A stretch of DNA of 10,904 nt. Source: an uncultured Flavobacteriales bacterium (GTDB lineage Bacteria; Bacteroidota; Bacteroidia; Flavobacteriales; BACL11). A model generated the notes under the pieces. It did no database searches. It saw only the letters and a list, made by a program, of their open reading frames with translations, and was not told where the DNA came from. Position numbers and translations under genes: made by a program. Numbering within the stretch: the stretch's first letter is position 1; each line of letters begins with the position of its first letter. Positions 1-5,548 of the stretch are shown piece after piece. The stretch covers positions 1-10,904 of the forward strand of contig CATMIT010000052.1 of assembly GCA_950069165.1 (NCBI GenBank), read 5' to 3'.

Positions 1-658
1 TTTGCCCTTCTTTGTCTGGAAGTTGCCCAGTACCAAAGCCAGAGGATTCATTTACCAAATGAGGTGGTAAATATTCGGTGTATCCTGCATTGGTATTTTT
101 GTCTAAAAAATAAGCAATAAGTGCTCTTTGCAATCGTGCTCCTTTTCCTTTATAAACGGGAAATCCAGCGCCTGTAATTTTATTTCCAAGTTCAAAATCA
201 ATCAAATCATAATCGGTAGTTAATTCCCAGTGCGGTTTTGCATTTTCAGCTAATTTTGGCTTTTCTCCCGATTCTTTGATGATTTTATTGTCTGCATCAG
301 AATTTCCTTTTGGCACGCTTGGGTGAGGCACATTGGGTATTTGCAACAGTAATCCTAAAATATTTTTTTCTAATGCTGCATATTTGTCTTGTAAAGCTTT
401 GGTTTCTTCTTTTATGTTTGTGCTCTTTACTTTTAAATCATTTGCTTTTTCCTTCTCTCCACTTTTGTAAAGCTCCCCAATTTGTTTGGATAATTGATTG
501 CTTTTGGAAAGTAAATCATCTAATTCTTTCTGAGTTGCTTTTCTACTTTCATCTTTTATCAAAAGCTGATTAATTATATCATTTGCATCAAAATTTTTGA
601 TTTTAAGTTTTTCAATTATTTCGTTTTGATGCTCTCGCAAGTAAGGAATATGTAACAT
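1..658 (-). CDS. serS: Seryl-tRNA synthetase, N-terminal half (partial)
   Basis: This enzyme charges tRNA-Ser (and tRNA-Sec where present) with serine in the cytoplasm. The first 219 codons are visible, beginning MLHIPYLREHQNEI, and the gene runs off the left edge. Residues 1 to about 105 form the tRNA-binding arm: a long charged helical hairpin rich in Lys, Glu and Leu, followed by the typical linker IPNVPHPSVPKG (about 107-118). The start of the class II catalytic core follows, with GARLQRALIAYFLDKN (173-188) and GYTEYLPPHLVN (192-203), which match the motif 1 region of SerRS. The family is usually about 420-430 residues, so roughly half is missing. The start at 658 is the first Met of the conserved N-terminus and lies 26 bases below a TAAATTTG promoter element. 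The gene is convergent with nothing; it lies downstream of rplU-rpmA on the same strand but behind a terminator, so it is probably a separate transcript. Confidence 0.96.
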   Translation of the reverse strand, partial: MLHIPYLREHQNEIIEKLKIKNFDANDIINQLLIKDESRKATQKELDDLLSKSNQLSKQIGELYKSGEKEKANDLKVKSTNIKEETKALQDKYAALEKNILGLLLQIPNVPHPSVPKGNSDADNKIIKESGEKPKLAENAKPHWELTTDYDLIDFELGNKITGAGFPVYKGKGARLQRALIAYFLDKNTNAGYTEYLPPHLVNESSGFGTGQLPDKEGQ

Positions 659-683
659 TTTTATTTTTTTTATAAATCGGAAA

Positions 684-711
684 CAAATTTACATAAAAAA
701 ACTCTTGACAA
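684..711 (-). promoter_or_regulatory. Putative serS promoter
   Basis: Reading on the minus strand, TTG (711-709) is followed after 17 bases by TAAATTTG (691-684), an exact match to the Bacteroidota -7 consensus TAnnTTTG. The serS ATG starts 25 bases downstream of the element. The -33 part lies in the loop and stem of the upstream rpmA terminator. Assignment is by motif and position only. Confidence 0.6.
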
Positions 712-722
712 GGTCAAGAGTT
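695..722 (-). terminator. Rho-independent terminator after rpmA
   Basis: The arms AACTCTTGAC (700-709) and GTCAAGAGTT (713-722) form a perfect 10-bp stem with a 3-base loop. On the minus strand the stem is followed by a run of T (699-695), as expected for a terminator ending the rplU-rpmA transcript 28 bases past the rpmA stop. The plus strand also has a T-rich stretch after the stem, so it may work in both directions, although no plus-strand gene ends here. Confidence 0.85.
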
Positions 723-750
723 CTTTTCTATTCTATTTATGTAAACTTTC

Positions 751-1005
751 TTAGTTTGGTATTACCGAAACATAAGATTTGTTATTTCTTTTTTTGGTGA
801 ATTTTACTCTACCATCAGTAAGTGCAAATAGGGTATGATCTTTACCCAAACCAACATTTTCGCCCGTATTATGAACGGTTCCTCTTTGGCGAACAATAAT
901 ATTGCCGGCAATAATTGCTTGTCCTCCAAAAATCTTTACGCCAAGTCGTTTACTGTGCGACTCTCTTCCGTTTTTACTACTTCCAGCTCCTTTCTTATGT
1001 GCCAT
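751..1005 (-). CDS. rpmA: 50S ribosomal protein L27
   Basis: L27 is a large-subunit protein whose N-terminal arm reaches towards the peptidyl transferase centre. The 84-residue product begins MAHKKGAGSSKNGRES, the standard L27 start, followed by RLGVKIFGGQ (about 21-30), the NIIVRQRGT segment, and VGLGKDHTLFAL (about 52-63), all hallmark L27 blocks. Length matches the family (about 85). There is no Firmicutes-style cleavable N-terminal extension: the lysine-glycine arm starts directly after the initiator Met. It lies 20 bases downstream of rplU on the same strand, the universal L21-L27 pair, and is followed by a strong terminator. Confidence 0.98.
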   Translation of the reverse strand: MAHKKGAGSSKNGRESHSKRLGVKIFGGQAIIAGNIIVRQRGTVHNTGENVGLGKDHTLFALTDGRVKFTKKRNNKSYVSVIPN

Positions 1006-1025
1006 AACTTTAAGGTTTTATTTGT

Positions 1026-1472
1026 TTATTCCGCTTTTTTGATTGTCTTTTTTGCGGCTGTTTTCTTTGTTGTAGTTTTTTTAGCAGTAGTTTTCTTTGC
1101 TGTAGCTTTTTTAGCTTTTGGCTTTGCTTCTTTCTTTTCCACTGCTTTTTTTACAGTTGCTTTTTCGTCTATCTTTTGTATTTCAATTTTGGTAAGATAT
1201 TGTCGGTGACCATTTTTTACTCGGTATCCTTTTCTTCTTTTCTTTTTAAATACAATTACTTTATCTCCTTTTAGATGCTCTAAAACCTTTGCCGTTACTT
1301 TTGCACCACTTACATTAGGGGCACCAACTTTCACTTTTCCACCGGTTTCTATTAAAAGAACATTGTCAAATGTTACTTTTTCTCCTTCCTTGGAGTCCAA
1401 TCGGTGAACAAAAATCTGTTGGTCTTTCTCTACCTTAAACTGTTGTCCTGCTATTTCAACTATTGCGTACAT
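1026..1472 (-). CDS. rplU: 50S ribosomal protein L21 with basic C-terminal tail
   Basis: L21 binds 23S rRNA in the large ribosomal subunit. The start chosen is the Met of MYAIVEIAGQQFKVEKDQ at 1472, giving 148 residues. An in-frame upstream ATG at 1529 would add 19 residues unlike L21 and would lie upstream of the promoter, so it is rejected. The core (1 to about 101) has the L21 signature blocks IAGQQFKV, VLLIETGG, and FKKKRRKGYRVKNGHRQYLT (76-94). Residues about 102-148 are an unusual low-complexity tail of Lys, Ala, Thr and Glu (repeated KKT/KKA units), so the protein is about 45 residues longer than the E. coli form (103). From memory, such tails are frequent in Bacteroidota L21. It is the first gene of the rplU-rpmA operon, with its own promoter. 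Confidence 0.97.
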   Translation of the reverse strand: MYAIVEIAGQQFKVEKDQQIFVHRLDSKEGEKVTFDNVLLIETGGKVKVGAPNVSGAKVTAKVLEHLKGDKVIVFKKKRRKGYRVKNGHRQYLTKIEIQKIDEKATVKKAVEKKEAKPKAKKATAKKTTAKKTTTKKTAAKKTIKKAE

Positions 1473-1498
1473 TGTTTTTTTATTTTCAAAATGGGCTG

Positions 1499-1530
1499 CA
1501 AATTTATAAAAACTAATCCATTCTAACAAA
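1499..1530 (-). promoter_or_regulatory. rplU-rpmA promoter
   Basis: On the minus strand, TTTG (1530-1527) and TAAATTTG (1506-1499) are separated by 20 bases, an excellent fit to the Bacteroidota sigma-A pattern TTTG-N19-21-TAnnTTTG. The chosen rplU ATG starts 26 bases downstream of the -7 element, which supports the shorter start. The leader would be only about 20 bases, leaving no room for a long L21 leader regulator. Confidence 0.75.
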
Positions 1531-1572
1531 AAGAAAGCAAGAGTTTTTTAAGCAAATAAGATTTATTTTTTG

Positions 1573-1608
1573 TTTGTGCAATTAATACAAACTCTTTGAG
1601 TAATTTTG
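1573..1608 (+). promoter_or_regulatory. Putative promoter of the M43 metalloprotease gene
   Basis: TAATTTTG (1601-1608) matches the -7 consensus TAnnTTTG and lies 19 bases before the ATG at 1628. The nearest upstream TTTG (1573-1576) is 24 bases away, slightly more than the usual spacing, so the -33 assignment is weaker than the -7. It is divergent from the rplU promoter. Confidence 0.5.
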
Positions 1609-1627
1609 TGGAAAATTTAACCCCCAA

Positions 1628-3319
1628 ATGAAACGACTATTTATCCTCATTATTTTACTTTCTACTTCAACAATGTTTGCACAAGAGAGATGTGGAACAA
1701 CTCAGTATTTGCAAATGCTTGAAAACAGTAATCCTGAAATTGCAACTAAAAGAGCAAAATTAGAAAAAGATATTCAAAAGTGGATAAAGGAAAATCCTGA
1801 TTATCAACAAAAAACAATCATTACCATTCCGGTTGTAGTGCATATAGTTTATGCCTCCCCTCAACAAAACATAACAGATGTACAAGTGCAATCTCAAATT
1901 GATGTATTGAATAAAGATTACAGAAGAACAAATATTGATGTAATAATGACACCAAGCGTCTGGCAAAGTATTGCGGCAGATTGCGAGATTGAGTTCTGCC
2001 TAGCAACTACTGACCCAAGTGGAAATAGCACAAATGGAATTACCAGAACGCAAACGACAACTTCTTCTTTTTCCATGCAAAGTAATGATGTAAAATCAAC
2101 AGCAAACGGGGGAAAAGATGCCTGGCCAAATAATGATTATTTAAATGTCTGGGTTTGCAACTTAAGTGGTGGGCTTTTGGGCTATGCTACTACTCCTTTT
2201 GGAAGTATTGGTTCTAATGATGGAGTGGTGATTGGCTATAGTTATTTTGGAACAACAGGAACGGTTCAATCTCCTTTCAATAAAGGAAGAACTGCCACTC
2301 ATGAAGTTGGGCATTGGCTCAATTTAGAACATTTATGGGGTAGCGGATGGGGAAGTTGTGGAAACGATAATGTAAATGACACCCCAACACAAGAAGAAGA
2401 AAATTATGGCTGTCCGGCTTTTCCACATAATGCAAATTCCTGTAGTACCTCCAATTCAGATGGTGATATGTTTATGAATTATATGGATTACTCTAATGAT
2501 GGTTGTATGAATATGTTTACTGAGGGGCAAAAAACCCGAATGATTGCGGCTATCAATCAATCTAGGCAAAACTTGTTGAACCACAACCTTTGTGGTGGTA
2601 GCCCTCCAGTACCTTGCGCCCCAATCACACCTCCAATTACAGAAGATTTTCAATCGCAAATTATACCAACTAATTGGAGTATAAATAATTCAGATAATGA
2701 TGCCACTTGGGAAATATCTACTAATCAAGGATTTAATAGCACTAGCTCTATATACATCAATAATGCCGATTATGCGGCTAATGGAGAGGTAGATGATTTG
2801 ATTTTACCTGCTATGGATTTGACTTCTTTAAATAATATCAACCTTACATTTGACTATGCCTATAGTTTGTGGACTGACCCCTCTGCAAACCCTAATTATT
2901 CTGATACTTTGCAAATTTGGGTATCGGATGATTGCGGAAGTTCTTGGCAAAAGATTTGGGAAAAATCAGGAGTAAATTTAGTAACAACAACTCCTATCTT
3001 TACTGCTGCAAGCTGGTACCCTTCAAACAATAACGATTGGGATTCAGAAACAATTAGTTTAAATAATTACACTCAGGAAGATGATTTTATGCTAAAATTC
3101 AGGAATGTAAATGATTATGAAAATAATTTGTTTTTAGACAATATAAATATTTCAGCAATTAGCACTTCCTTTATTGAGGAGTTAAATATAACTAAAAGAA
3201 CACTTATAAAAATTGTGGATGTTTTAGGAAAAGAGGTGAAAAATTCACTGCAATTTAACAAAACTCTATTCTATATATTTGATGATGGAAGTGTGGAGAA
3301 GAAAATCAGAATACCCTAA
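1628..3319 (+). CDS. Secreted M43-family zinc metalloprotease with T9SS-like tail
   Basis: This is a predicted extracellular zinc endopeptidase of the pappalysin/cytophagalysin type (MEROPS M43). The 563 residues begin with a signal peptide (MKRLFILIILL... about 1-19, cleavage near AQ/E). A propeptide-like segment follows, including IPVVVHIVY (67-75). The catalytic site HEVGHWLNLEH (225-235) holds the three zinc-binding His and the catalytic Glu. NYMDY (284-288) is the Met-turn, and many Cys pairs (for example 244, 262, 272, 293) suggest disulfides. Residues about 335-512 look like a beta-sandwich, with aromatic and Asp-rich strands resembling MAM/jelly-roll adhesive modules. The last about 48 residues (IKIVDVLGKEVK ... 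LFYIFDDGSVEKKI) match the Flavobacteria-type T9SS sorting tail, so the product is probably exported by type IX secretion. It stands alone, with its own promoter and no clear terminator. The substrate is unknown. Confidence 0.9.
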   Translation: MKRLFILIILLSTSTMFAQERCGTTQYLQMLENSNPEIATKRAKLEKDIQKWIKENPDYQQKTIITIPVVVHIVYASPQQNITDVQVQSQIDVLNKDYRRTNIDVIMTPSVWQSIAADCEIEFCLATTDPSGNSTNGITRTQTTTSSFSMQSNDVKSTANGGKDAWPNNDYLNVWVCNLSGGLLGYATTPFGSIGSNDGVVIGYSYFGTTGTVQSPFNKGRTATHEVGHWLNLEHLWGSGWGSCGNDNVNDTPTQEEENYGCPAFPHNANSCSTSNSDGDMFMNYMDYSNDGCMNMFTEGQKTRMIAAINQSRQNLLNHNLCGGSPPVPCAPITPPITEDFQSQIIPTNWSINNSDNDATWEISTNQGFNSTSSIYINNADYAANGEVDDLILPAMDLTSLNNINLTFDYAYSLWTDPSANPNYSDTLQIWVSDDCGSSWQKIWEKSGVNLVTTTPIFTAASWYPSNNNDWDSETISLNNYTQEDDFMLKFRNVNDYENNLFLDNINISAISTSFIEELNITKRTLIKIVDVLGKEVKNSLQFNKTLFYIFDDGSVEKKIRIP

Positions 3320-3355
3320 GTGGTCAGATGATAGACATAGTTCACCGTTAGAAAC

Positions 3356-3381
3356 TGTAACAATTAAACAATGTAACAATT
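3356..3381. repeat. Short direct repeat TGTAACAATT x2 in spacer
   Basis: TGTAACAATT occurs at 3356-3365 and 3372-3381, 16 bases apart, inside the 177-base spacer between the metalloprotease and DUF4290 genes. The reverse complement of the same word family recurs in the tlpA signal-peptide coding region (5562-5598). Such words are, from memory, frequent in spacers of Bacteroidota genomes. No coding sequence is seen in this spacer. Confidence 0.6.
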
Positions 3382-3430
3382 CCCCCCTCTAGAAAGAGTT
3401 AAATTTGTTTTACAATGGTTTGTTGGCTAA

Positions 3431-3462
3431 TAACTAACAACCTATAACCATTAACTAACAAC
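3431..3462. repeat. Direct repeat TAACTAACAAC x2 upstream of DUF4290
   Basis: TAACTAACAAC is found at 3431-3441 and 3452-3462, with a period of 21 bases and a similar flank on the right (CCTAT, TAT). The stretch is G-poor and low in complexity. It sits immediately upstream of the -7 element of the DUF4290 gene, so it may act as an upstream AT-rich region or simply be a simple-sequence spacer. Confidence 0.65.
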
Positions 3463-3469
3463 TATTTAC

Positions 3470-3477
3470 TATTTTTG
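3470..3477 (+). promoter_or_regulatory. Putative -7 element of the DUF4290-murA promoter
   Basis: TATTTTTG fits TAnnTTTG and lies 19 bases before the ATG at 3497, the same distance as for the metalloprotease gene. No TTG is present at the expected -33 spacing, where the TAACTAACAAC repeats lie, so the call rests on the -7 element alone. Confidence 0.45.
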
Positions 3478-3496
3478 CCGACACAAAATTATTTTT

Positions 3497-4117
3497 ATGG
3501 AATACAATACTGAAAGAGACCATCTTATCATCCCAGAATATGGAAGGCATGTACAAAAAATGATTGCACATGCAACACAGCTAAAAGATAAGACAGAGCG
3601 ACAAAAATGTGTAAATGCAATTATTGCCTTTATGGGGCAAAGAAATCCGCATCTAAGAGACATCAAAGATTTTACCCACAAACTTTGGGACCATCTTTTT
3701 ATTATGTCGGATTTTAAGATAGATGTGCAGTCGCCATACCCAAAACCGGAAAGAGAAAAATTGGCAGCAAGACCGGAAAAAATGCCATATCCAAAACAAA
3801 AAATCCGTTTTCCCTTTTATGGCGTTAATCTTGAAAAGATGGTAGCTTATGCTATACAAATGGAAGATGGAGAGCTGAAAGAAACCATGGCAGGAATGAT
3901 TGCTAATCATATGAAAAAGGATTACATCTGCTGGAACAAAGCATTTGTAGATGATGACACAATATTAAAACATCTTAGTCAGTTATCAGAAGGTAAAGTA
4001 AAAACACATACTGATTTTAAGTTGATTGATGATAAGGATATTCAGAAACCAAGAACTTACAAAAAGCTTAAAAAGAAAGGGAAAAACTACAAACACAGAG
4101 GTCCGAAAAGAAGATAA
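3497..4117 (+). CDS. DUF4290 family protein
   Basis: This 206-residue protein is of unknown function; I recognise it as the DUF4290 family of Bacteroidota, which is typically encoded next to murA. It has no signal peptide or membrane segment and is probably cytoplasmic. The N-terminus MEYNTERDHLIIPEYGRH is typical of the family. Residues 11-75 and about 104-168 look like two copies of one helical unit: IPEYGRHVQKMIAHATQLKD (12-31) parallels FPFYGVNLEKMVAYAIQMED (105-124), with identical P, Y, G, K, M, A, A, Q and D. The last about 23 residues (184-206) form a very basic tail ending KHRGPKRR, which might bind nucleic acid or a charged partner; that is inference. Its stop codon directly abuts the murA start, which implies translational coupling and perhaps a role linked to cell-wall precursor synthesis. 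Confidence 0.88.
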   Translation: MEYNTERDHLIIPEYGRHVQKMIAHATQLKDKTERQKCVNAIIAFMGQRNPHLRDIKDFTHKLWDHLFIMSDFKIDVQSPYPKPEREKLAARPEKMPYPKQKIRFPFYGVNLEKMVAYAIQMEDGELKETMAGMIANHMKKDYICWNKAFVDDDTILKHLSQLSEGKVKTHTDFKLIDDKDIQKPRTYKKLKKKGKNYKHRGPKRR

Positions 4118-5425
4118 ATGACTACATTCAAAGTAAAGGGAGGATTAAAACTAAAGGGGAATTTACAGCCACAAGGAGCAAAAAATGAAGCCCTGCAAGT
4201 GCTTTGTGCAGTACTGCTTACTCCTGAAGAAGTAATCATGAAAAATGTACCAAACATTCGGGATGTAAATATTTTGATTGACCTTTTGCGCGATTTGAAT
4301 GTAAGTGTAAATAAAATAGATGAAACTACTTACAGCTTTAAGGCCGATAATGTAGATATTGATTATCTTTCTTCAGAAGATTACAAAATAAAAAGTAGCC
4401 GAATTAGAGGGTCTATTATGATAGTTGGGCCTTTATTAGCGCGTTACGGAAAAGGATATATCCCAAGGCCTGGAGGCGATAAAATTGGAAGAAGAAGATT
4501 AGACACCCACTTTATTGGTTTTGAAAAATTGGGCGCTAATTTTGTGTATGACAGCAAAGAGGAATTCTATAGAGTTACAGCAGATGAGCTGAAAGGAGTA
4601 GATATGCTACTGGATGAGGCATCAGTAACAGGAACGGCCAACATAGTAATGACAGCCGTAATGGCAAAAGGAAAAACAAGCATCTACAATGCTGCTTGCG
4701 AACCTTACTTACAACAACTCTGTAAGATGTTAAATTCTATGGGGGCAAAAATTACAGGAGTTGGCTCTAACCTTTTACACATTGAAGGAGTTGAAATTTT
4801 AGGTGGCTGCACACACAGGATTTTGCCTGACATGATTGAGATCGGTTCTTTTATTGGACTGGCAGCAATTACAAAATCAGAGATTACCATTAAAAATGTG
4901 AGCTATAAAAACTTAGGGTTGATTCCTTCTGTTTTTGCAAAATTGGGAATTAAAATGGAGAGAAAAGGAGATGATATTTATATTCCAGCTCAAGAAAGTT
5001 ATGAGATAAAATCTTTTATTGACGGTTCAATATTAACTATTTCTGATGCGCCATGGCCAGGTTTTACCCCTGATTTATTATCTATTATTTTGGTGGTGGC
5101 TTCCCAAGCAAAAGGAAGTGTTTTAATCCATCAAAAGATGTTTGAATCCCGACTTTTCTTTGTAGATAAACTCATTGATATGGGAGCACAAATTATTCTT
5201 TGCGATCCACACAGAGCAACTGTAATTGGACTAAATCATCAGTTTAAGTTCAAGCCTACTACTATGACTTCCCCTGATATCAGAGCGGGAGTTTCACTTT
5301 TATTGGCTGCCCTTGCGGCTGATGGAGAAAGCACTATCCATAATATAGAACAAATTGATAGAGGTTACCAAAACATTGATACACGATTAAATGCCATTGG
5401 CGCACAAATTACTAGAATTGACTAA
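4118..5425 (+). CDS. murA: UDP-N-acetylglucosamine 1-carboxyvinyltransferase (Asp-type)
   Basis: MurA transfers enolpyruvate from PEP to UDP-GlcNAc, the first committed step of peptidoglycan synthesis, in the cytoplasm. The 435 residues match the usual length (about 420-435). The substrate-binding Lys-Asn is at 22-23 (QGAKNEAL). The active loop reads PRPGGDKIGRRRLDTH (117-132), so residue 121 is Asp where E. coli has Cys115. The UDP-GlcNAc-binding Asp is in WPGFTPDLLS, and the C-terminal Arg is in SPDIRAGVSLLLAALAADG, followed by HNIEQIDRGYQNID. All core motifs are present, so the enzyme should be active. Asp at this site is the natural fosfomycin-insensitive form known from Mycobacterium and Chlamydia. 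The start follows the DUF4290 stop with no gap, and translation is probably coupled. No terminator is obvious after the gene. Confidence 0.97.
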   Translation: MTTFKVKGGLKLKGNLQPQGAKNEALQVLCAVLLTPEEVIMKNVPNIRDVNILIDLLRDLNVSVNKIDETTYSFKADNVDIDYLSSEDYKIKSSRIRGSIMIVGPLLARYGKGYIPRPGGDKIGRRRLDTHFIGFEKLGANFVYDSKEEFYRVTADELKGVDMLLDEASVTGTANIVMTAVMAKGKTSIYNAACEPYLQQLCKMLNSMGAKITGVGSNLLHIEGVEILGGCTHRILPDMIEIGSFIGLAAITKSEITIKNVSYKNLGLIPSVFAKLGIKMERKGDDIYIPAQESYEIKSFIDGSILTISDAPWPGFTPDLLSIILVVASQAKGSVLIHQKMFESRLFFVDKLIDMGAQIILCDPHRATVIGLNHQFKFKPTTMTSPDIRAGVSLLLAALAADGESTIHNIEQIDRGYQNIDTRLNAIGAQITRID

Positions 5426-5427
5426 AT

Positions 5428-5450
5428 AGATATTAGTATTAAGATATTAG
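5428..5450. repeat. Direct repeat AGATATTAG x2 after murA
   Basis: AGATATTAG occurs at 5428-5436 and 5442-5450, followed by the related ATAATAGAC. It is a low-complexity A/T/G stretch starting 2 bases after the murA stop. From memory, it resembles the TAGATATTAGA-type filler common in spacers of this phylum. Confidence 0.55.
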
Positions 5451-5468
5451 ATAATAGACAAAAAATGT

Positions 5469-5496
5469 TGTCATCCTGAATAAAATGAAGGATTTC
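5469..5496. repeat. REP-like palindromic repeat (GTCATCCTGA...GAAGGAT)
   Basis: The sequence TGTCATCCTGA is followed, after a few A/T bases, by ATGAAGGATTTCG. The outer arms ATCCT (5473-5477) and AGGAT (5489-5493) can pair. This closely resembles the dispersed intergenic palindrome GTCATCCTGAgc...gAAGGATCT that recurs in many Bacteroidota genomes. Here the middle is AT-rich, so it looks like a degenerate copy. The match is from memory and was not searched. Confidence 0.5.
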
Positions 5497-5513
5497 GTTT
5501 TTGAACATTTTTT

Positions 5514-5534
5514 CCACAAACCACAAACCAACAA
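5514..5534. repeat. Tandem CCACAAA repeat upstream of tlpA
   Basis: CCACAAA is repeated head to tail at 5514-5520 and 5521-5527 and is followed by the variant CCAACAA (5528-5534), then AACTA-type words up to the tlpA start. The composition (C/A only) resembles the spacer upstream of DUF4290. No TAnnTTTG promoter word is visible between murA and tlpA, so tlpA may be read through from murA. Confidence 0.55.
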
Positions 5535-5548
5535 CTACAAACTAAATC

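Noticed and set aside
310..573. Open frame on the plus strand within serS
   Set aside because: It is antisense to a certain serS reading frame, and its Leu/Phe-rich composition is the shadow of Lys-rich coding DNA.
835..1209. Plus-strand frame with a Phe/Val/Ala-rich hydrophobic end over rpmA-rplU
   Set aside because: The apparent membrane segment is the complement of the L21 Lys/Ala/Thr tail; both real genes lie on the other strand.
1473..1529. 19-residue N-terminal extension of L21 from an upstream ATG
   Set aside because: It would begin upstream of the best promoter -7 element (1499-1506) and has no L21 similarity, while the Met at 1472 starts the conserved MYAIVEIAGQQ.
1539..1596. Inverted repeat AAGAGTTT ... 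AAACTCTT between divergent promoters of rplU and the protease
   Set aside because: Eight-base arms 42 bases apart in AT-rich DNA are easily due to chance, and there is no second support for an operator.
3320..3360. Terminator after the M43 protease gene
   Set aside because: No stable GC-containing stem with a T-run could be found, so transcription end remains unknown.
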